22,245 nucleotides of DNA from an uncultured Bacteroides sp. (GCA_905198575.1 CAJKDC010000042.1:1-22245); one strand, 5' to 3'; positions 1 to 7,344 are shown, numbered from the stretch's first letter. Notes: generated from the sequence alone by a model not told the origin. A program made the numbers and translations.

Positions 1-503
1 CGAAGAACAGGCTGTTCTTTCTTTGGACAGTGATTGGTCTTATCGCCCTTTCTGCTGCCATATAGTCTATTGAGTATTCACCGTCATTTCTGTAGGCGAA
101 GATCTGATTCCAGAAGTTCTTCAGATAGTTAAGGGTCTTGCTCATAAGTTCGCTTCGGCTCTCATCGGGATTTGCCAGCAGATCATAAAGCTCTGTCCTT
201 ATCTTATCGATGATTTCCGTTGTTTCCTTACTGTTCCTTCTGCGGTAAATCTCGTCTGCGGTAAGTATCTTCCATGCCGTATAATTTAGCCATAAGTTCC
301 AAGAAGGTTCTTGCCTGCAGGCTTCCCTGGTCGTAGGCATACTTGAACTTAGCTCTTGCATGAGACAGACAACATAGATGCTCTATATCCATAAGTTCGC
401 TGTCAAGATACATATAAAAGGGGAGAGGATTGGCAACGTCCTGAAGGGTAATCTTCTTGAGGGCAGGTTTCAGCTTGTTGAGCTGCATGATAATGCTAAT
501 CAA
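1..503 (-). pseudogene. IS66-family transposase remnant (3' part, frameshifted, runs off the left edge)
   Basis: The minus strand encodes the C-terminal part of an IS66 DDE transposase in two frames. The upstream frame (about 503 to 270) carries the family-like stretch MDIEHLCCLSHARAKFKYA followed by FLELMAKLYGME. The reading then shifts near 270 into a second frame that continues KILTADEIYRRRN and ends at the window edge with AERAIRPITVQRKNSLFF, a hallmark of IS66 transposase C-termini. Loss of two bases, or gain of one, in the ATGGAAG stretch would explain the break. The N-terminal half, with the zinc-binding and first catalytic regions, is absent: nothing transposase-like is visible between 503 and 651. 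The first ~28 residues of the upstream frame do not clearly match the family. The remnant lies downstream of, and on the same strand as, the polysaccharide export genes. The true 3' end and any terminal inverted repeat are outside the window. Confidence 0.85.
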
Positions 504-651
504 TATGCCAATTTGGGAAACTTATTTTACAGATAGTACATCTGTCCAATCTTCTCCTTCTCCCTCAAAAAGTGTATGCGATAACAAAAGGTTGTTCTTC
601 ATAAAATATATTTTCTCTGTAATTTTCTGTGTAAGCTTTCCTGCTTAGCAG

Positions 652-1788
652 TCAGCCTTTCTTTTGCATTCCTTCTTTAAGTTTCTGCCAGTAGCCTTTT
701 CCCAGCATTATCCATCCAGTGGCCGCTGCGACGGTCAGGAAAATCATGCCAAGCACGATAGTCTTCCTACTGGTGCCCGAAGGCTCTAAAGGTACGACTG
801 CGGGTTCCACCACAGCAAATACCGGCTTTTCTTCCTGCACCTTGGCACGGGCTACCTGTAATTGCTGGGCTACCTGGCTGTATACTTGATATGCCAGACT
901 CATCTCATTTTGTAATCGTTCACGTTCGGCCATAGTACTCTGGAAAACTACATTACTGTTGGCATCTACATAATTAGCATAGCGTTGCTGGGCTTCATAA
1001 TATTCCTGCTGGCGCTCTTTGTATAATGTTTCTAAGTATTTGCAGTCCTCTTTAGCCTTTGTTGTGCGGTAGGCAGTGATGTATTGCTGTAATTTGGAAA
1101 CCACACTGTCAGCTACTGTTGCTACTACTTTCGGATCTTGCAGGGTTACAGTTAGTGTTGTAATCGCGGTCTTTTTGTCTACTTCTGCTATTATTAGTTT
1201 ACGTAGGTTCTCCAATTTTTGTGCATCTTCCTTACTCAGTTCAATGCTTCCTTCAGCTGTCTTTTCACTTGTTATTTCTTCTTTACCACCCAATAAATAT
1301 TTGATACTGCTGACAGCCATGCCTGGTGCCTTCATGATAGCACTCCACCAAGGAGTTTTCTGTTCATCCAGATAGACTGTAAGGGTAGTGTCAATACTTC
1401 TGTCTTTAGTGACAACTCGTGAATTCATCAGTTCCAGTAAAAATGGAGTAGAAGCCACAATATCCGGTGCCAGTGAAGCATTCAGTGCATCGGGACTGTC
1501 ATTGCCAATACTTCCACCTAAAAATGAGGCCGCCATACTTGCCAGTCCACTTCCAGACTTGTTGCTGCCCATTTCTGGTGAAAGGGTAACACTTACAGTA
1601 TACTGTTTGGGAATACTCAGTGCAATAATAATGCCGATTACCAATCCTACACCAGCCGCTTTATAGAGTTTTTTGCGGATAGCAATAATCTGACGAAGTA
1701 TGCCCATCCAGTCGATTTGTATTTCACTGTCTTCTTCTTCAAAAGCCGGACGGTATTCCGGCTCTTTATAGTGTTTGTTTTCTGTCAT
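652..1788 (-). CDS. Wzz-type polysaccharide chain-length determinant
   Basis: A 378-residue inner-membrane protein of the Wzz/chain-length-determinant (polysaccharide co-polymerase) family. It probably sets the length of a capsule or O-antigen-like polymer made by a Wzy polymerase. It has a charged cytoplasmic N-terminus, a first transmembrane helix at about 42-60, a long periplasmic region that is helical in its second half (about 240-315), and a proline-rich motif (PAVVPLEPSG, about 329-338) just before a second transmembrane helix at about 343-362. This hairpin topology is diagnostic of the family. There is no C-terminal kinase domain, so it is not a Wzc/BY-kinase fusion. It starts 21 bp after the stop of the SLBB exporter and is almost certainly co-transcribed from the promoter at 4328-4359. 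After its stop comes only the IS66 remnant, so any further operon genes have been displaced or lie outside the window. Confidence 0.88.
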   Translation of the reverse strand: MTENKHYKEPEYRPAFEEEDSEIQIDWMGILRQIIAIRKKLYKAAGVGLVIGIIIALSIPKQYTVSVTLSPEMGSNKSGSGLASMAASFLGGSIGNDSPDALNASLAPDIVASTPFLLELMNSRVVTKDRSIDTTLTVYLDEQKTPWWSAIMKAPGMAVSSIKYLLGGKEEITSEKTAEGSIELSKEDAQKLENLRKLIIAEVDKKTAITTLTVTLQDPKVVATVADSVVSKLQQYITAYRTTKAKEDCKYLETLYKERQQEYYEAQQRYANYVDANSNVVFQSTMAERERLQNEMSLAYQVYSQVAQQLQVARAKVQEEKPVFAVVEPAVVPLEPSGTSRKTIVLGMIFLTVAAATGWIMLGKGYWQKLKEGMQKKG

Positions 1789-1809
1789 ACGTTGTCAAAT
1801 AACAATAAA

Positions 1810-4218
1810 TTATTTCTTAATTAAGTTAGTAATTGTCGCAAACATAGTAGCCAATGAACCAAATGAAGAAGCATAGCCTAGAATTTCGCCGATTCTAGCT
1901 CCATTTTTATTCTTCTTGCTTGGTACAATAATTTCGCATCCAGGCTCGATTTTATCCTTGTTGCATCCCTTGATGCGGGCTACCTGACCGTTCATATAAA
2001 TCACAAATTTCTTGCTTTTCTTGGCATTTAGCGCATAGCCTCCGGCTTGGTCCAGATAGTAGTTTACATTCTTACCGCTTAGATAGCCCACAGTGTTAGG
2101 CATCATCACAGCTCCGTTGATTTTCACGGTATTGTTCAGCTTGGGTACACTGATAACATCGCCTTCACGCAACACCAAGTCGTATTCGCTGCCGGGGTTG
2201 GCTACAGCTTTTTCCAAATCAATACCTACCGTGAAGGTATTTTCCACGCGAATTCCCAGTGAATCCATCATGGCTTCGCCAAACTGACGGTTCATCAGTT
2301 CAATGACATCACGCATGCGTTTCTTTTCGGCATCGTTGGCCACACGGGTTAGTTTTGCTCCACGCAGATAGGCATTGGGCGTAGCTCCTCCGGCCTTCCG
2401 GATAGCATCCGACAGGCGTTCTTCACGCTGCGTCATGGCATAGGTTCCACCAAAGAGCACTTCACCGGTTACCTGTACGTTTTGTTGGGCCTGATAGCCG
2501 GGACTGCGGCGCACAAACACCTGGTCGTAAGGCTGGAGCACAAAACCCTGCTCACCGTCTATCACAAAGCCGTCTTTCAGTGAGAAACTGAAGGTCTGGC
2601 CGATGCTGTCGGTATAGTTTTCGCTCTTGGGGTCTTTGATACGGCGTGACACGTCTACTCGGGCAGTAGAGGCGGCTTCGCGCAGACCGCCGGCACGGAT
2701 AATCAGGTCTTCCAGCGTCATGTTGTCCGAGAAGGTGTAGCTGTCCGGCTTGGCTACCTCGCCATAGATGGTTACATCACCGCGCTCTTCCAGATCGTGA
2801 ATGCTGGGGATGTAGAGAATATCGTTTTTCTGCAAAGGAATGTCGGGACTGGTGCCTGCCATGATGCCGCGGATGTCTACACTGATGATTTCGGTAGTCA
2901 GGTCTTCGCGTTCACGCTGCAGCACGGCACGGTTGGTAAAGGCATCGCCCTGCAGGCCTTTTGCCTCGCTTACCAGTGCACGCACGGTGTTCAGTTCACC
3001 GCTCAGCTGGTAGATGCCGGGGCGGTATACGGCGCCGCGTATCTCCAGTTTGTTGGTAAAGCGGTTCAGGATGGCTTCGGCAGTTACCACGTCGCCGTTG
3101 CGCATGGCATAGGTGCTGTAGTTGATTTCCTTCACGGTGTTGATTTCGTATTCTTCACCGTTCTGGCGCACGACGCGCAGCGAGCGGGTGTAGGCATCGG
3201 ATGCAAAACCGCCGGCATAGTTGATAAGGGTAGCCAAGGTTTCGTTTTTCTTCATCTCGAATTTCATGGGGCGTTTCACGTAGCCGCTGATTTTTACCAG
3301 AGCTTCGTAGGCGGGGATGATGATGACATCGCCTTCCTGCAGGCGGATGTCGTCCTGGGTCTTGCCTTTCATAATGAAGTCGTAGACATCGACAGTGGCT
3401 ACGGTTTTGCCGCCGCGCACCAGCTGTACGTTGCGGAGGCTACCAATCTCGCTTACACCGCCTGCGCGGTACAGGGCATGGAATACGGTAGAGAAAGACG
3501 ACAGGGCATAGGTGCCGGGCTGCCGTACTTCGCCCATCACATTGATCTGGATGGTGCGGATATTGCCCAGTGTAAGGCAGATTTCCAGATTGCCGTCTGT
3601 GGTGTCCAGACCGCTGTAGGTCTTGCCCATGACTTTTTTCATATAGTCGTTGGCTTCGGCTACGGTCATACCGCTCAGATTGACAGGGCCTATTTTTTCA
3701 ATATTGATGGTGCCGTCCGGAGAAATCTGGCGGCGGATGGTGTTCTGGCTGGTCCCCCAGATGTCGATAATCACTTCATCACCCGGGCCCAGACGGTAGT
3801 TGGGGGGAGTGGCGATGTTTACGCTGGGTTCGAAGGTAAGATTGCGGGTATTGAAGATGTTGCGACCGAAAACTTCGTTTTCCTGTACCAGTTCGCGGCT
3901 GTCGGGCTGGTTGTTTTCCAGCATAGTGGTATTGTCTTCCTGGGCTGCTTCGCGAAGGCGGGCTTCGTTCTGCTCGGTGCCGGTCATCGACGAGGCTTTG
4001 ATGCCCTGTTCCTGTTCATACAGTTTTTTTACGCGTTCGGCCTGTTCGCGGGTTACGCCACGGCGGGCCAGCTCGGTTGCCATCTGGCGCTGGTCTTTTC
4101 CCTCGGCCATGCCTTGTTTAACATACTCCAGTACCTGTTGGTCGGTCATGCCTGTCTGCGCCATGAGCAGGGGCGAGCAGGCCATAAATACAATAAGTGA
4201 AAGTGCTCTGATCTTCAT
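1810..4218 (-). CDS. SLBB-domain outer-membrane polysaccharide export protein (Wza-like)
   Basis: An 802-residue secreted protein of the polysaccharide export (Wza/Poly_export) family, predicted to form the periplasmic/outer-membrane conduit for a surface polysaccharide. It has a signal peptide of about 20 residues ending in LLMA. A helical charged segment follows (about 25-120). The Poly_export domain is at about 134-218, recognisable from NYRLGPGDEVIIDIWG. A run of about six SLBB beta-grasp repeats begins near residues 225, 308, 393, 483, 582 and 698, each opening with a pattern like V-x-G-x-V-x-x-P-G-x-Y and containing an AGG motif. The C-terminus (about 774-802) is a hydrophobic/amphipathic helix, which could span the outer membrane as in Wza. 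No canonical lipobox is visible, unlike E. coli Wza. It is longer than E. coli Wza (about 380 residues), as is usual for Bacteroidetes SLBB exporters. First gene of the operon with the Wzz-like gene. Confidence 0.9.
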   Translation of the reverse strand: MKIRALSLIVFMACSPLLMAQTGMTDQQVLEYVKQGMAEGKDQRQMATELARRGVTREQAERVKKLYEQEQGIKASSMTGTEQNEARLREAAQEDNTTMLENNQPDSRELVQENEVFGRNIFNTRNLTFEPSVNIATPPNYRLGPGDEVIIDIWGTSQNTIRRQISPDGTINIEKIGPVNLSGMTVAEANDYMKKVMGKTYSGLDTTDGNLEICLTLGNIRTIQINVMGEVRQPGTYALSSFSTVFHALYRAGGVSEIGSLRNVQLVRGGKTVATVDVYDFIMKGKTQDDIRLQEGDVIIIPAYEALVKISGYVKRPMKFEMKKNETLATLINYAGGFASDAYTRSLRVVRQNGEEYEINTVKEINYSTYAMRNGDVVTAEAILNRFTNKLEIRGAVYRPGIYQLSGELNTVRALVSEAKGLQGDAFTNRAVLQREREDLTTEIISVDIRGIMAGTSPDIPLQKNDILYIPSIHDLEERGDVTIYGEVAKPDSYTFSDNMTLEDLIIRAGGLREAASTARVDVSRRIKDPKSENYTDSIGQTFSFSLKDGFVIDGEQGFVLQPYDQVFVRRSPGYQAQQNVQVTGEVLFGGTYAMTQREERLSDAIRKAGGATPNAYLRGAKLTRVANDAEKKRMRDVIELMNRQFGEAMMDSLGIRVENTFTVGIDLEKAVANPGSEYDLVLREGDVISVPKLNNTVKINGAVMMPNTVGYLSGKNVNYYLDQAGGYALNAKKSKKFVIYMNGQVARIKGCNKDKIEPGCEIIVPSKKNKNGARIGEILGYASSFGSLATMFATITNLIKK

Positions 4219-4327
4219 ATATTTTTTTGTTGTTTCCTTGTGTTTCTTCGCGTCAGGGTACGCTTCGCGGCTGCCGGTCCCATCTTTTTTGATTGACAGG
4301 AGGCATGCCGCATCTGTATATACGGGG

Positions 4328-4359
4328 CAAATTTAGGCATTATTTTACATTAAAACAAA
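4328..4359 (-). promoter_or_regulatory. Bacteroidetes-type promoter of the polysaccharide export operon
   Basis: On the minus strand, TTTG (4356-4359) is followed by a 20-nt spacer and TAAATTTG (4328-4335). This matches the Bacteroidetes primary-sigma consensus TTTG-N19-21-TAnnTTTG at every specified base. Transcription would begin near 4321, leaving a leader of about 100 nt before the exporter ATG at 4218. I saw no inverted repeats flanking it of the kind that make many Bacteroides capsule promoters invertible, although a short or imperfect pair could escape reading by eye. Confidence 0.7.
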
Positions 4360-4420
4360 TATATGCGCTTGAAATGACCAAGTATCGCATTTTTTCGACA
4401 CATTGGGTGTTGTTTTTAAC

Positions 4421-4455
4421 AAAAAAAAGGATGTGCCCTCTTTCTGGGGGCGCAT
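4421..4455 (-). terminator. Intrinsic terminator of the small two-gene unit
   Basis: On the minus strand ATGCGCCC (4448-4455) can pair with GGGCACAT (4431-4438) with one mismatch, and the hairpin is followed by CC and eight T residues (4421-4428). It lies about 35 bp after the stop of the 68-residue gene and upstream of the polysaccharide-operon promoter, so it separates the two transcription units. Confidence 0.65.
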
Positions 4456-4488
4456 TCTCGTGCTTGATATCGTGCAAGCGTGTAGCTG

Positions 4489-4695
4489 TTAGCGTAGTGC
4501 TGATGGTTGCTTCTTATCTTCTTTGGTCTCCGATTGGGTTTTCTGCGAATTGTTTTGGAAAAGTTCTGCAGGGTTTTGTCCGCTCATCGCCGCCATCAGT
4601 ATGTGGGGGATGTCGGCCTGATCAAGTTGTGCGGCAACTTGGTTTGCTTGCAGGATTTCCTGCTCTTGAGCTGCGGTGTGTGTTTGTTTTTCCAT
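4489..4695 (-). CDS. Small hypothetical protein (68 aa), hydrophilic
   Basis: I do not recognise this protein. The 68 residues are rich in Gln, Ala and charged residues, with no signal peptide or membrane segment. A short helix-forming stretch (about 8-40) is followed by a Lys/Glu/Gln-rich, probably disordered tail. The gene begins 31 bp after the stop of the frameshifted gene upstream and is followed by a terminator hairpin, so the two form a small transcription unit. Its placement between a promoter, a partner gene and a terminator is the main reason to call it real. No Shine-Dalgarno sequence is evident, which is normal in this group. Confidence 0.55.
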   Translation of the reverse strand: MEKQTHTAAQEQEILQANQVAAQLDQADIPHILMAAMSGQNPAELFQNNSQKTQSETKEDKKQPSALR

Positions 4696-4726
4696 GGTTA
4701 TTGTTTTGTTAAGGGTTGAATGTTTT

Positions 4727-5141
4727 TTATTTCCGGATGATATTCAGACTTTCCAGATATACCAGAAAGTTTTGTGCGTGAGCCAGAAGTTCGTCAAGTG
4801 TTTGGGTTTTTGTGTTAACTTGCTCGTAGTACTGATTCAGGTCGCGGAAGATGTTTTCGCTCAGACGCAGGAAGTATTGGGAGATGCTGCATACGGTATA
4901 GAGGTCTTTGATTGACTCCAGATGTGTTTTCGATGTGCTGCAGATGGTCGTTGAGTTCTTGTTCCTTGTGTTCGTAGGCTTTTTGGCATTGTTCATACAG
5001 ACTGCTACTGGCTAACATCGTATCCTTGCGCAGTTCTGCTGCTTGTGCATGCAGCATGGGCAGATAATCACTCTTGAGGTTGATTGGAGTCTGCAATAGT
5101 TTGTTGCGCTGCAGGTCGACTTCTTTATTGCTTAGTTCCAT
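4727..5141 (-). pseudogene. Helical hypothetical protein (about 137 aa) split by a +1 frameshift
   Basis: Two overlapping minus-strand frames make one coherent protein. The first (from ATG at 5141) is helical and Gln/Leu/Lys-rich through HKEQELNDHLQHIE. The second continues from about 4925 as THLESIKDLYTVCSISQYFL and ends at 4727. Removing one A from the GAAAAC run near 4925-4932 restores one frame (IETHLESIKDLY), giving about 137 residues. Without the correction the first frame runs on into 33 unrelated residues before stopping at 4815. The protein appears all-alpha, with coiled-coil-like heptads and no signal peptide or membrane segment. I cannot assign a family. It has its own near-consensus promoter (5186-5216) and is followed by the 68-residue gene. 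The frameshift could be a true mutation, a sequencing error, or less likely a recoding site. Confidence 0.6.
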
Positions 5142-5185
5142 AATTGTAATTTAGAAAAATAGAGTTAGACTGTTTTTATAGGTTA

Positions 5186-5216
5186 TAAAGGTATTTGTTT
5201 TTTATATATTGGCAAA
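5186..5216 (-). promoter_or_regulatory. Promoter of the small two-gene unit
   Basis: On the minus strand TTTG (5213-5216) is followed by a 19-nt spacer and TACCTTTA (5186-5193), one base off the TAnnTTTG consensus. It lies directly downstream of the terminator of the structured RNA element and about 45 bp upstream of the ATG at 5141. Confidence 0.6.
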
Positions 5217-5227
5217 CTTTAATTATG

Positions 5228-5321
5228 AAAAAAAGCAGCCCTTCTCACGAGGAGCTGCTTTCCCAATTAATAACATAACTCTTCTCACGAAGGGTAATAA
5301 TGTTATATACTAATGAAAATA
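5228..5321 (-). ncRNA. Candidate ~90-nt two-hairpin RNA ending in an intrinsic terminator
   Basis: Read on the minus strand, the first hairpin pairs ATAACAT (5300-5306) with ATGTTAT (5270-5276) and, inside, ACCCTT with AAGAGT (5290-5295 with 5278-5283, one G-U pair), around loop CGTGAG. The second hairpin pairs AGCAGC (5254-5259) with GCTGCT (5234-5239), with an inner CCT/AGG stem, and is followed by seven T residues (5228-5234). Both loops carry TCGTGA, 40 nt apart. A perfect TAACTTTG element lies just upstream at 5328-5335, so a discrete transcript from about 5321 to 5228 is plausible. Alternatively this is simply the 3' end and terminator of the HU operon whose stop is at 5405. A second element of the same design lies at 10590-10669. 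The TSS is inferred; I do not recognise a named RNA family. Confidence 0.5.
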
Positions 5322-5327
5322 ATGATA

Positions 5328-5359
5328 CAAAGTTAAAAAAAATACATTCAATAAAAAAA
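5328..5359 (-). promoter_or_regulatory. Possible promoter for the two-hairpin RNA
   Basis: On the minus strand TAACTTTG (5328-5335) fits the TAnnTTTG element exactly. The sequence 20 nt upstream (5356-5359) is TTTT rather than TTTG and lies in an A/T run, so the upstream element is weak. It would drive transcription through the two-hairpin element rather than a protein gene. Confidence 0.45.
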
Positions 5360-5404
5360 GAAAGTCATTGACATTTTTGATATTTTTAAAAGTCCGGCTA
5401 ATGT

Positions 5405-5893
5405 TTAGCCCTGCTGTTCCGTCTGTCCGGAATCGGCTGTTTGCGGTTCAGGCTGCAGCATAGCCGCCTCACCCCCGTCATCGGCCGTCGGGTCTTTCAG
5501 CTTGGGTACCCGTTCGAAGCGGGCCTTCTTGGCCGTGTCGCGCAGCGCTTTGCCCGGACGGAATACGATGCGCGGGCGGCGCAGCATCGACTCGTTGAAA
5601 TCTTCTTTCTTGTCGCACGGCGTGCTGCCCATGCTCACCTGCAGGTTGCCCAGTTTGCCCAGCCGGACAATCTCGCCGTTGCGCAGGGCCTCGATGACAC
5701 GGTCTTCCAGGGCGGTAAGCACCGCTACGGCATCGGGGTAGGTCACCGTGCAGCGTTCTTCAATCTGCGTGGCCATCTCCTCTAAAGTGGTTTCTGCGCG
5801 CGCCTGTGCCTGCGCATGATAGTTCAGTTCGCTTTCGGGCATGCCGGGTTGCTGCGGACGGGCTACTACTGAATAAGTGATTGCTTTACTCAT
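5405..5893 (-). CDS. HU-family DNA-binding protein (HU-HIG type), second copy
   Basis: 162 residues, related to the Bacteroidetes HU-related histone-like family (HU-HIG). It probably binds and bends DNA as a dimer. The N-terminus (AITYSVVARPQQPGMPE) is the usual opening strand of the family. The helical dimerisation part covers about 35-75, followed by NGEIVRLGKLGNLQVSMGS, the conserved turn-strand leading to the DNA-binding arm, and RIVFRPGKALRD at about 109-120. The last ~30 residues are acidic/Gln-rich and probably disordered, an extension beyond the typical fold. It starts 109 bp after the stop of the first HU gene and is preceded by an AGGAG at suitable distance, unusual for this group. 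The gene is clearly GC-rich. It is not an essential-HU orthologue such as HupA; this subfamily is typically found in variable and capsule-linked regions. Confidence 0.88.
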   Translation of the reverse strand: MSKAITYSVVARPQQPGMPESELNYHAQAQARAETTLEEMATQIEERCTVTYPDAVAVLTALEDRVIEALRNGEIVRLGKLGNLQVSMGSTPCDKKEDFNESMLRRPRIVFRPGKALRDTAKKARFERVPKLKDPTADDGGEAAMLQPEPQTADSGQTEQQG

Positions 5894-6002
5894 GTTACTT
5901 TTCTCCTTTCTTTTGTGGGTTGTTTTACTCGGTCCGGATGTTTCTCGTTACCCGCAGGCCGGCTCCGGACACGGCTGCCGGTCTGCGCGGGAGAGTCAGG
6001 CG

Positions 6003-6431
6003 TCATGCCTGCTCGTCGTCGGTTGCCTGGGTTGTCTTGGGGTCTACCTGCACGTAGGTCAGGGTGGTGAGCATGTCCTGAAGGCCCTGGCCGGGACGGA
6101 ACAGCGGATATACGCGCGAGATGAGGTCGGTGCTGTACTCCTTCTCGGTCTTGGCCCCCTTGCTGCGGATAATCATCTGCAGGGAACCGAGTTCGCCCAG
6201 ACGGATGATTTCGCCGTTGGCAAGGCTTTCGCAGATGTTCTGCTCCAGGGCGGCCAGCGCACCCAGGATGTCGGCACGGGTGACCGTACACGTCTGCTGG
6301 ATGCGGCGGGCAATGGTGTCGAGCGTGACGGTGCCGCGCGACTGTACCTGGGCGTAATAGATGCGTGCTCCCTGCGGGTCTTTCGGGTTGACTTTGGCAA
6401 CTACCGAATAATAGATGGCTTTTTTCAACAT
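6003..6431 (-). CDS. HU-family DNA-binding protein (HU-HIG type), first copy
   Basis: 142 residues, paralogous to the protein encoded just downstream. Shared landmarks are the opening KAIYYSVVAKVNPKDP, the helical region (about 36-72), NGEIIRLGELGSLQMII (about 73-89), and the later YPLFRPGQGLQDM motif, equivalent to FRPGKALRD in the partner. The two are clearly divergent in sequence, so they may form a heterodimer or have separate binding specificities (inference). The first gene of a two-gene unit, it follows an exact -7 promoter element with an inverted repeat in place of the -33 box. No Shine-Dalgarno sequence precedes the ATG. High GC content matches the rest of the module. Confidence 0.88.
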   Translation of the reverse strand: MLKKAIYYSVVAKVNPKDPQGARIYYAQVQSRGTVTLDTIARRIQQTCTVTRADILGALAALEQNICESLANGEIIRLGELGSLQMIIRSKGAKTEKEYSTDLISRVYPLFRPGQGLQDMLTTLTYVQVDPKTTQATDDEQA

Positions 6432-6460
6432 AACTATTTTCTTTTATTGGTTCGACGTTG

Positions 6461-6496
6461 CAAAGATACCACACCTGCCGCGGGGACTTCTCCCCG
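6461..6496 (-). promoter_or_regulatory. HU operon promoter with an operator-like palindrome at the -33 position
   Basis: On the minus strand TATCTTTG (6461-6468) matches the TAnnTTTG element exactly, about 30 bp before the HU start codon. The position where TTTG is expected (19-21 nt further upstream) is occupied by the inverted repeat CGGGGACTTCTCCCCG (6481-6496; six-base arms, four-base centre). There is no T run after the hairpin, so it is not a convincing terminator. A repressor or activator site is more likely (inference). Confidence 0.5.
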
Positions 6497-6516
6497 TTGG
6501 TACGCGTTGTGCCTGC

Positions 6517-6765
6517 TTAGGGTTCGCCCAGGTAGCGGACGATGAGCTCCACTTCCTTGCGCAGGAAATAATGGGTACCCGTGCCCGTGTAGCCGGTCTT
6601 TTTCAGGGCCTCGTGCAGCTCGGTGCAGCGCAGAATCCAGCGGCGGAGGTGCTGCAGGGCTGCGTGCGGAGTGAAGTCGGGGAAATAGAGCATGGCCAGC
6701 TCGGACTTGCGGTAGCAGCGCAGGCGGAAGGGTTCGTCTTCGGTTGAATCAGGATAATACGTCAT
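6517..6765 (-). CDS. DUF4248 domain-containing protein
   Basis: 82 residues, matching the small DUF4248 family common in Bacteroides beside HU-like genes and amidases. Diagnostic parts are CYRKSELAMLYFPDFTPHAAL (17-37), in which a helix-turn-helix-like segment resembles the family's YGKSELAxxYxP motif, followed by LRRWI and a C-terminal LRKEVELIVRYLGEP (68-82) as in other members. The function of the family is unknown; the fold looks like a small DNA-binding helix-turn-helix (inference). The ATG at 6765 was chosen because the protein similarity begins there; the upstream extension in the same frame overlaps the 151-residue gene. It begins 32 bp after that gene's stop, so the two are co-transcribed. 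Confidence 0.8.
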   Translation of the reverse strand: MTYYPDSTEDEPFRLRCYRKSELAMLYFPDFTPHAALQHLRRWILRCTELHEALKKTGYTGTGTHYFLRKEVELIVRYLGEP

Positions 6766-6797
6766 TTTCTTTTGTTTTTTAAGTTTGTAACTCGGGT

Positions 6798-7253
6798 TTA
6801 TACTCTCTTTTTCCTTTTGGGCTTTTCGGGTTCCTCGGGCAGCGGGGTGTAGTTCTTCTTCTGGCGAAGCAGCATGTACTCGTCCTTGCCCAGGGGCTTG
6901 TCGGCATCCACAATGCGGATGATAAGCTCCTTGCGCTCGTTGCGGCACTGCCGGATGAGGTCGAGGAGCGACTCGGTGTGCAGGTGCATGCCGTTCAGCT
7001 CGAGCATCGCAAAGAGGTACTTGACGGTGGAACTGACCTTGCTGTCCGGCCGGGGTGAATCGGGCGAAAAGCAGCTTTTGTGCACGTCCATCAGCTCGCT
7101 GAGGTGCTGTACGCTGATTCTCAGCCGTACTCTGAACTCGCTGAGCATGGCGCCCAGCATACTTAGTCTCTGCTGGATGGCCTTGTCTGTAAGGTCGTCC
7201 AGTAACCATATCTGTTTTTTTTCTTGTGACTGCATTGTATTTTTTGATGTCAT
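6798..7253 (-). CDS. Hypothetical protein (151 aa), first gene of the DUF4248 unit
   Basis: I do not recognise a family. The 151 residues are predicted mostly helical: a Gln/Lys-rich start, IWLLDDLTDKAIQQRL, then alternating charged and leucine-rich helices, ending in a basic Pro/Lys-rich tail (PEEPEKPKRKKRV). There is no signal peptide or membrane segment, so it is cytoplasmic, and the basic tail is compatible with nucleic-acid binding (inference). Translation may start at Met1 (7253) or at Met7 (7235). It is the first gene after the divergent promoter region and is followed at 32 bp by DUF4248. Similar unassigned proteins of this size often accompany DUF4248 and HU-like genes near Bacteroides capsule loci, but I cannot name an orthologue. 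Confidence 0.65.
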   Translation of the reverse strand: MTSKNTMQSQEKKQIWLLDDLTDKAIQQRLSMLGAMLSEFRVRLRISVQHLSELMDVHKSCFSPDSPRPDSKVSSTVKYLFAMLELNGMHLHTESLLDLIRQCRNERKELIIRIVDADKPLGKDEYMLLRQKKNYTPLPEEPEKPKRKKRV

Positions 7254-7312
7254 TAGAAAAATTTTTTGTAATAATAGCCGCTTGAACAGCTTTTTTAGTT
7301 ATTATTTGTTTA

Positions 7313-7344
7313 CAAATTTGCAGCATGTTTATGAGATATGCAAG
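7313..7344 (-). promoter_or_regulatory. Near-consensus promoter for the 151-aa/DUF4248 unit
   Basis: On the minus strand CTTG (7341-7344) is followed by a 20-nt spacer and CAAATTTG (7313-7320), one base off TAnnTTTG in its first position. Transcription would start near 7306, about 50 bp upstream of the first start codon. Confidence 0.45.

Noticed and set aside
457..648. Short plus-strand open frame between the IS66 remnant and the Wzz-like gene
   Set aside because: No motif, signal or promoter; its start overlaps the transposase remnant on the other strand. The gap shows nothing else I can support.
2797..4200. Long plus-strand open frame (467 codons) opposite the polysaccharide exporter
   Set aside because: It is the antisense shadow of a well-supported SLBB gene. 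The translation is low in family-like motifs and no promoter fits.
4219..4400. Invertible capsule promoter flanked by inverted repeats
   Set aside because: The promoter is clear, but I found no matching inverted repeats of the expected ~15-30 bp on both sides.
5228..5306. CRISPR-like array suggested by the repeated CTTCTCACGA
   Set aside because: There are only two copies, each at the apex of its own hairpin, with no uniform spacers and no cas genes.
5890..6474. Minus-strand open frame overlapping the first HU gene
   Set aside because: The Pro/His/Arg-rich translation without motifs is a frame shadow of the GC-rich HU genes.
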